Source: Effrenium voratum
Lineage: Eukaryota > Sar > Dinophyceae > Suessiales > Symbiodiniaceae
DNA: 64,000 nucleotides
Direction of reading: 5' to 3'
Assembly: GCA_963377175.1 (NCBI GenBank)
Contig: CAUJNA010003497.1
Location: forward strand, 70,001 to 134,000
This document shows positions 25,781 to 36,799 of the stretch, in pieces. The translations under genes and the position numbers were made by a program. Each line of letters begins with the position of its first letter. Within the stretch, counting starts at the first letter, position 1. The notes beneath the pieces are model-generated. The model searched no databases and was not told the origin of the DNA. It saw only the letters and a list, made by a program, of their open reading frames with translations.

Positions 25781-26040
25781 CCAACCAAAGCAGCTTGGCG
25801 CCCACCTTCTTCATTTGTTGGTGCAGTTGGTACACCTGCAGAGCCGCTCTGATGTTTGAGAGGCCAAGCAATGACCCTTCATTCCGCTCCACCGCATCGC
25901 AGGCGCCCTTGCTGTCTGTAGCCAGCAGACCGGGGATGGTAGCCACCATCACGTCAGCCACCTCCAAGATGTTCTTGGAATCGTTGAAGCCGCAGCAAGC
26001 GTGTCACATGAGGCGAACGCGATAGGCGTTCTCCTCGCCC
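25752..26040 (-). pseudogene. Copia RNase H domain
   Basis: The frame at 25967-25752 carries PGLLATDSKGACDAV, whose Asp (about 25916) is in the position of a catalytic residue of retrotransposon RNase H, followed by a helix (NIRAALQVYQLHQQMKK). The domain degrades the RNA strand of the RNA/DNA hybrid during reverse transcription. It continues from RT across a frameshift near 25,970. The terminal ADGLTK-type motif is not visible and the frame ends at a stop at about 25,752, next to a short tandem repeat. Confidence 0.75.
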
Positions 26041-27045
26041 TCCAGGATGGACTGGATTTCTCCGTCGTTGGACAAGATGGCAACTCGTCGCAACTTCCAT
26101 GTGCGCCACATCACCAGCGACAGGGTGGAGGTCTTGCCCTCCCTGACGCTCTTGCCGCCCATCAACACCAACAGGCCTCCAGTAAACTTGCCCTTTGTTT
26201 GCGTGCGCCTGGTCGGCATGGCAGTGTCCTGCCAGTGCTCCGTGTCGTTGAAGTGATGAAACGTCAGTTTTGTGGATGTCGAGGTCCGCGCTTCCTTGAT
26301 CAGGTCCTGCACTTCCTTGGCCACCTCCATCTTGGGCTTGCCGCTCAAGTCTGACAGAAGACGTGCCCCATTTGAACTTCTCGTCGATCTTCTTGCGGAT
26401 CTCCAACCAACGTTCATTACGAAGATCTCCTCCCCGGTTGAAGTCATCCACGTGGCCACCCATGAAGCCAACGGTCGTGCAGCGGTCCCGCTCCTTCCGA
26501 GGGGACTTGTTCTCCTCAATCCAGACCCACAGACACAGGGTGGACTGCACTGCTGACGCCGTCTTGTGGCCTTCATCCAGCAGGTCCGCGTTGAAGCCCA
26601 AGAAGCACGATTCTTGCTTTCGCCTTCTTGCACGCGTCTGCGGTGATGGTAGTACTTGAGGGATCGCTCTTCACGGCCTTCTGGGCTTCGTCCTGCTCCT
26701 CCGGTGGAATGACCTTCCACGTGAGCACCCGCCGGCATCCAAGCACTCTGCCCGATTGCCGAGCTTTGTCCTTCTCCGCCTTGTTCAGGCACCGTCGCAC
26801 CGCTTCCTGCGCCAGGAAACTCTTCACTTCCTTTGACTTGGCTCGATCGAGCAGCAGCTTGTTCTTCTGTTGTAGACCACCTCCGTTTCTCGCATCTTTT
26901 TCACCAGGAAATTGACTGGATTCGTGATGAAGTTCTTCTGTTCGCGATGCGATCCGAAGTTCAGGTCGAGCTCCATCCAGTAGCCCTCGTTGACTTCCTC
27001 CAAGGCGTCGAAGAGCTCCGCGTGCCGCGCCTCATCGTCCTTCAC
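25970..27045 (-). pseudogene. Copia reverse transcriptase domain
   Basis: Pieces in three frames. In order on the minus strand: an upstream linker (DLNFGSHREQKNFITNPVNF, from 27045); the RT start RVLTWKVIPPEE with downstream KKAKARIVLLG, equivalent to copia KARLVA; then GGHVDDF, the YxDD-class catalytic motif with its two Asp at about 26448-26443, and KKIDEKFKWG after it. Finally come GKFTGGLLVLMGG and a CRSS-like segment of degraded sequence. Between the KAR motif and VDDF the frame changes at least once. The enzyme would make element cDNA in cytoplasmic particles. The catalytic residues are kept, but no continuous frame exists. Confidence 0.85.
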
Positions 27046-27289
27046 TGTCCGGCTCGTTCACCCGTCGATGCCCTTGAGGTTGTACTCTGCAGTAGTGGCC
27101 TTGCCGAAGACCCGTATCTCCATTTCAGCATCGTCGTCCACCAGAAGCAAGCTTGGCTGGCGGTTGTTCCCCTCTACCGCCTCCTCCATTCATGGCTGTT
27201 TCCATCTCAGCCGTCTCATCGGTGCTGGAGCCATAGTCGAGGCGTCCGCCTCTGTAGGGCTCCTCGTCCCTCCTGCTGCGGAATCAGGT

Positions 27290-28440
27290 CCGTCAAGCTT
27301 CCACGGCTTGCTCGACTGCTCGACCTCCGTGACAGGTCTCACCGAATGCACTGAGCACCGCATGATTGTGCGGCCAGCCTCCTCTCGTCACCTTCTTCCT
27401 GGTCCGCCAGGACCTCTTGAAAAAAGCACATGTCCTGGCCCGATCCGTCTGGGCTTTGCGGTCTTCTTGAAGCCCTCCCTTTGTGGTTTGTGCGTCATGT
27501 ACCTCCTCCAGACTTTCACCCACTGCGTCGGCCAGAAATCTCTCAACGGCTGCCTGACCTTCAAGTTGTGCAGCTTGCTCAATGTGCGCAGCGCCTTCGC
27601 CCTTCTGGCGCAATCCTCTGCTTGCTGACGCTGTATCACCAACCTCACATGGTCTCGTTGTAGATCCGGTGGGTCTAGCCCTGAGGTCTTCCTTTAAAGC
27701 CCACTGGAAGGGGCTATATCCCTCCGTGCCGTTGAGTCCTGCTGCCGCCATTGCCAGACACACTTCTGGGTCCATGGCCGCAAATGAAGTCTGGATGAGA
27801 GTGGATCGCACTCAATGACACCATGCGCCCATCCTTCCTTCTCTGCCGGATGCTGCAGCGCAATGTTGAGGTCCGAGAGGTACTCCCAGCTTCGTGGATG
27901 TCAGCGTCTTGGACGAGTCGGGAGTCACAAACCGTGGCTTGGGCGTGTCCATCAGCCACCTCGCGGCAAAGCTCGCTCCGCCGATTCCGCTTGCTGTTGG
28001 TCCAGGTTGTGCATCCACCACCTTGTACTTCGTGGCCATGCCCATGAAGAGGATGAACTTGTATTTCTTCTGGCTGTTGGGTGGCAGCCATTCCGCGATG
28101 TCAATGCCAACCTGTGACCATGCCTGCGGAAGAGGCTTTGTCGAAGCCGGCGGGACCTGCCCTGGGCTACTTCCACCTGGTCGGAGTGCTTCACACTGCG
28201 GGCACTTGTAGTCCAACACCATGCGGATCTGTGCCCCACATCTCTCACCATCTGGGCCAGGTTGCGGTTTTCCGGATGTCCTGCCGCTGGGTGGAACTTC
28301 TTCACTTTGGCAAGCCAGACCTGCTTCTCCGCATCCGTTGGCACCAGCTCTGCTTCTAGCCTCTCTTCTCGCATGTCTTCGATGTCCTCATCGCCAGCTG
28401 CGTCTGGCTCTTCGTCTTCACCCTCGGCTGCGTGAAGCAC
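27290..28440 (-). pseudogene. Copia integrase
   Basis: The N-terminal zinc-binding HHCC motif is split by a frameshift: KKFHPAAGHPENRNLAQM (28440 frame), then YKCPQCEALRPG (28222 frame). The catalytic core shows WSQVGIDIAEW (Asp at about 28102), KPRFVTPDSS (Asp at about 27919) and, one frame over, HPAEKEGWAHGVIEC (Glu at 27813-27811). The spacing of the last two is about 34-35 residues, the DD35E pattern. Downstream, EGYSPFQWAL and a basic C-terminal segment with WRRYMTHKPQREGFKK (27648 frame) resemble the chromatin and DNA-binding end. The enzyme inserts the cDNA, and its target duplication is still visible at the element ends. Several frameshifts disable it. Confidence 0.85.
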
Positions 28441-28925
28441 GTGCCTCCTGATCCAGAGCTTTTTAAGCCAGGAATTTCTCCATGATCATGACCGCCGGTA
28501 CATGTCTTGTTCCTGAACATCGCGTAGAAGCGCTCGTCCGTGGTCATGATGGTCCATTGCTGCCGCAGCAGTTGATTATTATCTCTCGCGCGTAGGTTGT
28601 ACCGGCGCCCATCGGTGCGGCACCAGAAAATGCGGTAGCCATGGTACACCAAGACGCGCTGGATTTGCTCCATCTCCTGCACATTCCACCCGTCGCAGTG
28701 CGTAGGCCACTCGTGGTAGTAGTCCGGCCGGTGACCAGCGCCAAGTAGTTGTCCAAGCCAGTTGGCGAAGATCCGCATCATCTTCCTTTCTCTGCGGCGG
28801 AACTTCGACAGCACCTCCGGTTGATCTCTGTAGTTGAGCCTCGCCCACGTGCTCCACTTGGTACATGGCATCGACAGCCAAAATCTCCGCGGTTTCTTGA
28901 TCACCGCCAGGTCCCCAGCACCTCG
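28356..28925 (-). pseudogene. Conserved copia spacer domain (CTKWSTWARLNY)
   Basis: The 182-codon frame contains RRFWLSMPCTKWSTWARLNY, then PDYYHEWPTHCDGWN and CRTDGRRYNLR, and finally FYAMFRNKTCTGGHDHGEIP. The repeated Cys/His/Trp pattern suggests a folded domain between protease and integrase. I recall this type as recurrent in dinoflagellate copia-like polyproteins; I cannot name a biochemical role. It is preceded in another frame (29416-28901) by DIDLYKPETYEVLG. Confidence 0.6.
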
Positions 28926-29079
28926 TAGGTCTCGGGCTTGTAGAGATCGATATCGTTCGCCAGGTTCACCCGCATGTGCTGCAGTCCTTCCCGATCCGCT
29001 GCGAAGGACAGATGCGGAAGCTGCCAGTGGAAGAGAACTGAAGGAGCTCCTCCCGGAGTATGTGGCCAGCCAGGCCCTG

Positions 29080-29711
29080 GAGATGCAGAAGGATGCTCAA
29101 CGACATCTCGCAATGAGCGCGCAGGAGTTCTTGCGTGGAGATGAGGGAATTCTTCTGCGCTCCGGACAGTTGTTATAGTCAGCATCTCCGCATCCTCCTG
29201 CGCCTTTGTCGCACGCTCTCGCGTCACCTCCTTGAGCTTTACAAGCTCTCGTAATGTGCTTGAGAATCTCCTGCTCCAGTGTGGGTGTCTCTGGCTCCTC
29301 GAGCACACCCCATGAACCTGCTGCGCTTGAAGGGGGCTTCGGTGCCAAGGCTGCGCTTGACCGAAGGAGAAGGAAGGGAAGAAGATGCCACGACCCTGGA
29401 CAGGAGAGATCCTCAAGCGTCAGGCCAGCAATGGCCATGCTATGGAGAGCACGAACCGATGCGCTATCGGAGCAACAAGTGGGAAGTGTGGCTGCATTGC
29501 AGCCAGCGAGCGTTGCGTCTGATCTACGTGCCGAAGAAAGGAGCCCCGTTGGGTCAAGAACCATCGGGACGTGCTGAAGGCGTTGGAGATGCTGGATGCA
29601 GACTTCTCGACCATGAAGGGCGTCATGCCGACGGAGGAGATGGTCAGGGTGGCGATCGACAAGCGCACCACCAATCAGCGCTCCGCGGACGTGCTAAAGA
29701 GATCTGCTTAA
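29080..29711 (+). pseudogene. Retroelement segment in opposite orientation
   Basis: Here the coding-like reading is on the plus strand. PCYGEHEPMRYRSNKWEVWL and LRLIYVPKKGAP (about 29434-29550) pass by frameshift into WVKNHRDVLKALEMLDADFS and VMPTEEMVRVAIDKRTTNQR, ending at a stop at about 29,710. A Cys-containing module followed by VPKKGAP is the kind of segment found in the gag-pol linker of dinoflagellate copia elements. Minus-strand coding-like sequence resumes on both sides. This suggests a small inversion inside the element; the left boundary is uncertain because short minus-strand coiled-coil-like sequence (29160-29290) is also present. Confidence 0.4.
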
Positions 29712-29719
29712 TTCTCCAG

Positions 29720-30280
29720 CACCTCCAGGTCATCCGGCGACTTTACTTCGCTCAGGTGCCTGATGCCGATTCAGATAGTTGTTTTCCTGCTCAGACATCA
29801 CTCCATGCAGTTCCAGAACTTCGATATCATGATCAAACGTCACGTTGCGTTCCTCAACAAGAATGATGTTCGCATGACCCTGCTGCACTGAGGTTCCCCC
29901 GTAAGGTACTCTACAAGTTCACCATGTAGTGTGCTGGAGGCGGTAGTGCTGAAGAGGGTCGATCATCGAAAACACACAACTTCCGCACCAGGGCCACAAC
30001 CATGCCTGTACCGCTGTCCCCCGCAACAAGTACAGGTAGAAGAAGCGATCTGCCCTCGTCGCTATCCTGGAAAGCACATACACGGAACAGTTTCTGGGTT
30101 TTCCCGATGCAGTAGAGTGAAGATCAACATGATATTCTCCACGTCCCCGCTTGCCCCGAAGCGAAAATATGGACGGCGGCTCTCGTCAATGTTGATTGGG
30201 TCTTTTGCTTTTGCCAGTAGGGCTTGGATCAGCCCTTTCTGGGCCAGCACTTGCCGTGGCTCCGGTGTCCAGCATGCCTT
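29720..30280 (-). pseudogene. Copia aspartic protease region
   Basis: The minus strand reads GMLDTGATASAGP at about 30278-30243, the catalytic DTG(A) motif of retroviral-type aspartic proteases with its Asp triplet near 30270. A one-base shift then leads to KGLIQALLAKAKDPINIDES and RPYFRFG in the 30250-30062 frame. Further fragments (SLLPVLVAG, HYMVNL) extend to about 29.9 kb. The protease would mature the Gag-Pol polyprotein. The DTG motif is intact but the frame is broken just after it. Confidence 0.8.
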
Positions 30281-30289
30281 GGCTGGGTT

Positions 30290-31865
30290 TACGCAGCGTT
30301 CACCCGTGCAGCATTAGCTTTTCGGCTGCGTGAAGGTTTCCATGAACACGAGCTCCGGCTTCCATCTCCAGTCCCTAGCAGTCTGCCACAAAAGGTACGT
30401 GTAAGCAGCGTCGTAGACGTTCGCCCAGTTTGCGCCTTTCGACTTGTGTCCTTCTGGAAGGCCAAGTCGCAGTGCCAGTCCAAGTCCATGAAGTGCGCGT
30501 GCTTCTTGCCTCCAAATGACTTGCCGCCGTATCCTTTCCCCTTTCTCACACCAGGATGCTGCCTGTGTGGGCACTCAGATTAAACAACCTGACATTCCCA
30601 CGCTCTTGTCTCATGGCCGCCGTGGCCTGCTGTGCCTCGGACCACGTCCTTTCTGCCTCCATGGCCATGAGCTCGCGTCCTTCTCCGCCTGTGTAGTTCC
30701 TGTATGCGAGGATCCTCTGTGTCATCTCCTGGTCCACCTCCATCCATAGGCTCCCATGTGTTCGCTCGCGCCCTCGTCCTGCCAGCCAACGTAGTACTGC
30801 CATCCGTTGTTCATCGCCCCATTCATCACCTCAATCGCCATAGCCCGTTTCGTCCGCGTACGAGACAAAGGAATTTGCTTCGGCGGCATGAAGATGATGC
30901 GCCTGGGTCGACGTCGGAAACCTGGTGGCCGTCAGCTGCTCATCCCACATTGTCTGCAAGGCATCGCTGATGCTCTCGTAGTCCAACCTGCCATTGGTGG
31001 TGCTCAGGATGTCCCTCCATTCCTCCGGGCTCAGGCATGCCGCTACCAGCAACCTCCATCCTTGAAGGACATTATGATGAAGGAGTCCATCACGTTGAGC
31101 TCCTTTCCTCAACCGCATCTGCTGTGCCCGGTGCAGCTCCAGCAGGTTCTTGTCGTCCAGGTTGAGGGGCAGCCTGCTGCAAAAACGGCTTGTGCCGAAG
31201 CCGCATCTGCTGCTCATTCGTCTTGAAGATCATCTGCTCCTCTTGTGACCTCCGGACGCATCCAAGGTCTCATCCACATGCTGCCACCACCGCGCTGCCT
31301 CCACCGATCCCGCTGACCAGGAGTTCACAGTCCTGAAGATCTTCATCACGATCAGGATCACCAGGGGCGGGTCCTCTTGCTCGGCTCCACCCCGCTCCGC
31401 TCCTGCTTCAACCTGATGTCCTGAAACACCTCAAAGCCAAGAGTTTCCCACACAAGGAAATCCGACACCTTCTCGTTGGTGTCTTGAAGGCGAAGTACTG
31501 ACTCATGATCGCCGCCGCATTCGGCGTACTGCGGCGAACCAGAGGGCTCATTGCAAGCTTCCGGAGGTACTTCGCGACTCCATCCTCGGTGTCAAACTCC
31601 GATTGCGACCAGCTCAGCGGTTCCCGTCAGCTTCGAGAGGAGTCTCGTCGCAAGGTACCTCCTCATGTTCTGCTTGTTGCCTCTGACGTACCATGAGATC
31701 TCCTTGCAGTAGCGGCGCCATCCTTTTGGTGCACCATCCCGACAGACTGTCTCCTTGCCATCCATGGTGTCCCTGATCGGGCTGAAGGGCTCGCGATCGT
31801 GTTGAAGAGAGATTCACCACCTGGAGCGTCTCCTGCTCCGCTACCCATGCAATCGCCCTGCTCAA
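30290..31865 (-). pseudogene. Copia gag
   Basis: Broken gag, the particle-forming protein. The N-terminal part shows VCRDGAPKGWRRYCKEISWY at about 31760-31690. The central frame 31217-30831 has GWRLLVAACLSPEEWRDIL and YESISDALQTMWDEQL, typical of UBN2/Ty1-copia gag helices. A further frame (30803) has MEAERTWSEAQQATAAMR, and the end (30549) is a Gly/Lys-rich basic stretch (GKGYGGKSFGGKKHAH), probably the nucleic-acid-binding tail. At least four frames are used over 1.5 kb. A CCHC knuckle was not clearly seen. Confidence 0.8.
31830..31847 (-). promoter_or_regulatory. Primer-binding-site-like sequence
   Basis: Directly inside the 5' LTR the minus strand reads TGGGTAGCGGAGCAGG. It starts with TGG, as expected for complementarity to a tRNA CCA end, and resembles the initiator-Met-type PBS (TGGTAGCAGAGC) with an extra G. 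The tRNA identity is a guess. Confidence 0.5.
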
Positions 31866-32001
31866 AGGCGCACACGTCGTTTTCCAGCTGATGGAAAAGG
31901 CTCCATGGGTGCTAGCCGCGTTTGGCTGGGTAAGAGGGCGCCGTGCAAAATGCCGTGCAAAATGCATGGATGAAAAGTCAATGGGTGTGATGTCAATTGC
32001 A
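31848..32001 (-). repeat. Long terminal repeat, 5' LTR of copia element
   Basis: 154 bp from TGCAATCGCC to CAATTGCA, paired with 24416-24576. It contains a local GCCGTGCAAAAT duplication not present in the left LTR. It should hold the element promoter, but no TATA-like box is evident. Confidence 0.9.
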
Positions 32002-32006
32002 GCTTC
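32002..32006. other. Target-site duplication, right copy (GCTTC)
   Basis: Matches 24411-24415 exactly, and so fixes the outer ends of the copia element. Confidence 0.85.
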
Positions 32007-35000
32007 CCTTTCGGCAAGTTTGAAAACTGCGGGCTACTTGGGTATATGATGCGCTTGTGATCCTGGGTCTGCTGGTAAATACCGGTACAAAACTGTTTGA
32101 GCAGTTCAAACATCGGGCAAATTCTTGGCGTAAAAAAACACCTTCCCAATAGACCCCCCCGTGACCCCCCAAACCTGTGCCCATCGAGCATCCACGGGGA
32201 AGATGGAGTGCTCGTAGCGACGACTTACGCCATCCTGGCACGCCGCGCCCCGCGCTAGGTGGGAAGACACGAAGACACGAAAACCAGAAGCCCGAGCTAC
32301 ACATGTTTTAGCAAAGGCCCCCAACCCAAGAGCAACATATTTCCCTAGGGTCCCAAGGCCCTATGAATTTGAGGTCTTTGGGTTCGCGGGGGTCCTACAG
32401 TTTCATAATTTGCAACCCTCAAAATGCAAAACACATCGATTCAACTGAGCTACTCGAACTGCAAACTGGCCCCCAAAAGACGTGTGTTCACACCTCCTCC
32501 CCATGCCTCCAACTCACCCCTGCCAACTTTGGGAAACGCAAGCCGGGTATGTCTTTTGTAAGGGTAATTCTTTTTGGGGCATTGAAAAGAGAAACCAGGA
32601 AGAAAACCACTAACAAAAACACACCCGCATGCAAATTTATGGGACTCCGTTATGCGGGTCTGCGTTAAGCCAGCTCGTTGCATCTGGCAGGAACACTGAA
32701 TTTGCAAGTCGCTTCGCAGTCTTGCACACTCATCTGCTACACCAGACAACGCTCGAATACAGCAATCAAATGTAAGACACACCCGCAAGCCAGGCGCCAA
32801 AGTAATATTGCGGGCTCACCTCTTCGAACATAGGTCGCTTGAGGTTTGCCAGTCCGTTTGGAGGCCCCCCAAACCCTAAACTGGTCACTGATGAATTGTC
32901 CGAAAGGACCCAGCCTGTTAAAACCAGCAATTCAAAAGTTGTGGGCAAAACCCATCAGGCCGTTCAGGCAAAGAAACAACAGGTGCTATCCCCAACAGCG
33001 CAGCGCCCGCCCTCAAACCTTCCTTGGAACTGTTGAACCTCGACCATCCCGAAGCCTATCTGGGCTAAGACCTCCATCGCTTTTCAAAAATCCTATATCA
33101 TTTAATATCGAGAAAACTCCCAAAAGTGTAGGGAAACTTTGGATGCATCCACGGGCAAAGGATGAAAGTAAGCCAAGCACCGCTGGCAAAGCCCAGCCCA
33201 GCTTGTGGTTGAAATTCCGCGAACTTTCCCAATGGGGCTTTCTTTCACCCCCCCGGTAAGGAAACCAAAGGCCCCCCAATCAGCTCAACGCCCTGGAAGC
33301 ACCCAACAAGCAGAGACCCGACTTTGAAAGATCGAAGCACAAATTCCGCAAGCTTTTGCCTACGTCAGCGTGACGGCGGTTGTATCCAATGACGAGTTGT
33401 GGGGGTGGGGCCCGGCTCCTGCACCACCAGGCAATGCGTAGTGCCTTGCGCGCTTGCGCATGGGTTATGCGCTTTGGCACGGGGTCGTCTCAAAGGGAAG
33501 ATGTCGTTCTTTGATCATACCGTTTTTGGGTTTGTTCAAAGACAAGGTTTCGAGACAAAATGACACTCAAAGTAGCAAGGGTTTAAGGGAAGGAGAAACA
33601 ACACGCTTGTCTCAGAATTACAGTACCCCCCTGCTTTCCCTCTCAGATAATGCCAGCAGTTTCCGGTTTTCCTTTGAATAAAAGATGCCTCGCATCTGGC
33701 TTTGGGGACAACGTGACAAGAACGCTGCGAATTGACCGGCTGGTTGCACGGCTTGTGACGCATGACGCATTTTGAATCACGTCGCAAACTGGGAATCCAA
33801 AGCATGACGCCTGGCGCCACCCGTGTACTGGCTCCGCAGCCCATGGCCTCAATTCGAGACTTCGGCTTCCCCGAAGTCTAGGCGCAGCTTCGGATTCCTG
33901 TTGGTCTCCCTGCAAACCAACAAGAAAATCGTCTTATCTTGAACACTGCATTGATCATCCTGCAGTTCGTTCGTGAGGAGATCCTTGGATCCGGTGATAG
34001 GATGTAATTCGCGTTCTTTCTTACTTAGTTCTTTGCTGAGAGGTGTTTGATTGGCGTGGTAAGGTGCCCTCCGAAAAAAGCTATTTGAGGGGGTGTAGCT
34101 CATTCTTCCCCTGTGAGCTACATGGGGTCAATAGGCCCAGGTCCACTTCCAGGTAGTTGCCGGGTTGGGAATAATACTTGGTTTTGGGGGGGGAAACACT
34201 TCCGCAGCTTTGGTTTGTTGGAACTCAAATGGTCCAGAAAAGCTGGAAGTCGATCAAGTTTCCCTGGAGAACCCCGGCAAGACTCAAATACAACGCAATT
34301 GGCACAACTGGGATCCGCCGACACTCGGTGCCCTTCTTCGTGGATTGGCAAGCCCAAAGAAAACCGTTACGCCGTTTGGACGGTCTCCTTGACACACTGA
34401 ACCAAGGGCATGGTCACAAAGCCCAGTTTATCCGAGCTCCGAAAAATATTCTCCTCTCGCAAAACCGGGAATTCACTCTAAATTAAACTACTCGTTCAAC
34501 TGCGCCTTTCAATGAAGCAACCATGTGCCACCAAAACCTCGTTGGAACACCCACCATCCGGACACCTCGGAGGCCACCAAAAAGCGAACCCAAACATGCC
34601 AGGTGCATGTTACCCTGGCAACCTGGCTTTGGCCAGCTCTCAAAAAGAAACATACAGGAAGCTCTGGCCAACCGCGCGAACAGCGAGATCTCCGGGGCCC
34701 CACACCAAAGGCTGCACGAAACAAAGGAAACCTCTTGCGAGTTCTCAAGCGGCCGGGTACGTCCAGCACGACTTGAGCCAAGCACTCGGCGCTTGAACTG
34801 AGACCTCTGCAAACTCAACCCCCTCCCGTTTCCTTGCTTCACGGGAATCAAAGAAATCCCAAAACAAAGCCTGGGTGTGGCATCAGCCCTCAAGCCCTTT
34901 GCTTCTGAATGGCCCAACGGGACCGGATCGGCTGCTCGGCATTTCTAACATAAACGTACCCTATGGGCTCTCAAAAGAGGACAAAGAACATCATGGAAGT

Positions 35001-35430
35001 GCACAACCACCTTTTGACCATCTTCCTCTTGAAGCTACTCGGCTGCCTCTACCCCCGGAAAACTTCGCGGACAAAAAGCCCAGCATCCTGTTAAAATCCT
35101 CAGCCCAAAGCGCCGCGCTGTGTGATTTCGCCCATTGCTGGCAATCAAGTGCAACTCCGAACAACAAACTTGCGTCTCAAAAAAAAAGCCTCCCTCCAGA
35201 GAGGTTTTCATGTTTGATGGCTCAACTAAACCAACCTCAAAAGAGTGCGGCATCCAATTCAAGAATCGAACAGACACTTTGCAAGGCCGGGCACTACCGC
35301 TGAGTCACAATCAGTCGAGCGTCGAGCTCCCGAAATGAACATTCGCAAAAACATGTGACAAAGGAACTGTCTCCTTCTCAGATTTTGTTTGGCTTATTTG
35401 AGTGCCCGACGCTCATTTACTTGTACTTTT
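32007..35430. other. No gene recognised
   Basis: About 3.4 kb of mixed composition with many antiparallel overlapping frames (up to 144 codons) and no motif I can name. There is a perfect-looking hairpin near 34097-34124 (TGTAGCTCA...TGAGCTACA). GGAAACCAAAGG-type motifs occur near 32590 and 33250. Probably intergenic or intronic. Confidence 0.45.
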
Positions 35431-35600
35431 ACATTCCTATGGTGTATGACTCAACACGAAAGCACAGCTCTCTCGCACTTCTTTTATAGCGGGTGCAATC
35501 CTTTGTGATAGTAAACCTCGAACTCCGAGGATTTGCCTTGGTATGCTCCAGTGAGCTAAGGTAGGGCACTGAGTGGGCCCCACTCAGGCCCCCTGTCAGC
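35431..35600 (-). repeat. 170 bp direct repeat, distal copy
   Basis: Begins ACATTCCTATGGTGTATGAC and is nearly identical to 35841-36010 (410 bp offset). It ends in half of the perfect palindrome CCCTGTCAGCTGACAGGG (about 35591-35608). Both copies lie just 3' of the RNase H of the tyrosine-recombinase element, where split direct repeats are expected. Confidence 0.92.
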
Positions 35601-35840
35601 TGACAGGGTAAACACCCCCCTCCGATCAGCCGCCCGATGCCTCCCGGCATACTGGCTGGCAGGAGGAAAAGATATAGGGGGGGGGAGCCTGGACAACCAT
35701 CGCACACCTCCCGGTGTGGGTTGCACCGGGAGCCCTACCTCCGCGTCCCCTCTCTGACGCAAACCCAGCCCCAGCGGGGCCTCCAAGACAGGGGGTCTAC
35801 TGGACGGCAGGCCACCTGTCAAGGGTGGGTTCCTTGTATA

Positions 35841-36010
35841 ACATTCCTATGGTGTATGACTCAACACGAACGCACAGCTCTCTCGCACTTCTTTTATAGC
35901 GGGTGCAATCCTTTGTGATAGTAAACCTCGAACTCCGAGGATTTGCCTTGGTATGCTCCAGTGAGCTAAGGTAGGGCACTGAGTGGGCCCCACTCAGGCC
36001 CCCTGTCAGC
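35841..36010 (-). repeat. 170 bp direct repeat, proximal copy
   Basis: Same sequence as 35431-35600. In this copy the palindrome is split: CCCTGTCAGC is followed by 29 extra bases (36011-36039) before TGACAGGG. The insert ends in CAGC like the sequence before it, giving a short direct repeat around it. Confidence 0.92.
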
Positions 36011-36068
36011 TTCCCCACTGCCATCCCGGCGTGTACAGCTGACAGGGTAAACACCCCAATGCACTCCA

Positions 36069-36690
36069 CTACCTATCCCAAGGCACTCGAAGGAAATGCA
36101 CAACCGAGATCAACGCTGGCAACGGGAGATGCCAAATGATCAGCGGCAGAGCGGTCGATTGTGTCGAGAAACCTCTGGAACGGTGCCAAGGATCACGGGC
36201 ACCTTCCCGGCTGATCGCATCAGCCCAGTTTGACTTCGATGGAATGTATTCCCAGTAGATCCAAGTTTGCAAGGAGAACAAAAATCACGTGTATCAAATG
36301 CGCCATGTGCTCCAGGTCCGGCTGTGCCGACCGTCCACGCACCAAGCACATCAACGCGGCAGTGTTATCGATGAACCACACCCCCCTGCGATGTCGGAAC
36401 TTGCCAGGCCGAGCCATCAAGGCGAACAGGACCATGGAAAGCTCCAACTGGGCAATCTTGCGATCGCCAGGTGTCCACACCTGGTACAAGGAATCTGGGC
36501 GACGAAACCCTCACGCAATTCTGCCTGAGCATCACACCAGACAATCAGGAACCCTCCTGTTCCCTCGCCAGGCACTTCCAGTGCTGCATCTGACGCTGCG
36601 AAAAAGCGGGGGCATGCACGGTGCATCACTTCAAACACTCGGCGTGGCTGCACCTGAAACACGGCTTCGAGCAGCTCGAAACTACGGCAA
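36069..36690 (-). pseudogene. RNase H domain of the DIRS-like element
   Basis: Two frames. The first (36905-36417) contains RFFAASDAALEVPGEGTGGF, with the first catalytic Asp. The next frame (36489-36220) has KIAQLELSMVLFAL (Glu), VWFIDNTAALMCLV (Asp), and the last frame (36281-36069) WEYIPSKSNWADAISREG (final Asp). All four D-E-D-D positions of retroelement RNase H are therefore visible. A frameshift lies near 36,250 within LLANLD/SLQTW. The domain follows RT directly, as in DIRS and Ty3-like elements. Confidence 0.85.
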
Positions 36691-36799
36691 ATCTCAGCGG
36701 TCAGGGTCGAGTGCCTCTCGTCCTGCCGCATCCGGATCGGGTGCAGGCCACCTGCCCCCACCTTACCGAACATGCCGAGTTCCAAGAAATTGGCCAGGC

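Larger units (their letters stand above)
24416..32001 (-). mobile_element. Ty1/copia-type LTR retrotransposon, decayed
   Basis: A 7,586 bp element with short paired LTRs and a 5 bp target duplication. On the minus strand the order is 5' LTR, primer-binding-site-like sequence, gag, aspartic protease, a conserved dinoflagellate-type spacer domain, integrase, reverse transcriptase, RNase H, 3' LTR; integrase before RT defines the copia type. The pol region is broken by many frameshifts, an apparent inversion at about 29.1-29.7 kb, and tandem repeats between RNase H and the 3' end. LTR divergence of roughly a tenth suggests an old insertion. It should not be autonomous as it stands, although catalytic residues of all enzymes remain visible. 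Confidence 0.92.

Noticed and set aside
34093..34165. tRNA-like start GGGGGTGTAGCTCA
   Set aside because: It pairs with a following TGAGCTACA as a simple hairpin; no anticodon arm or T-loop sequence follows at the right distance.
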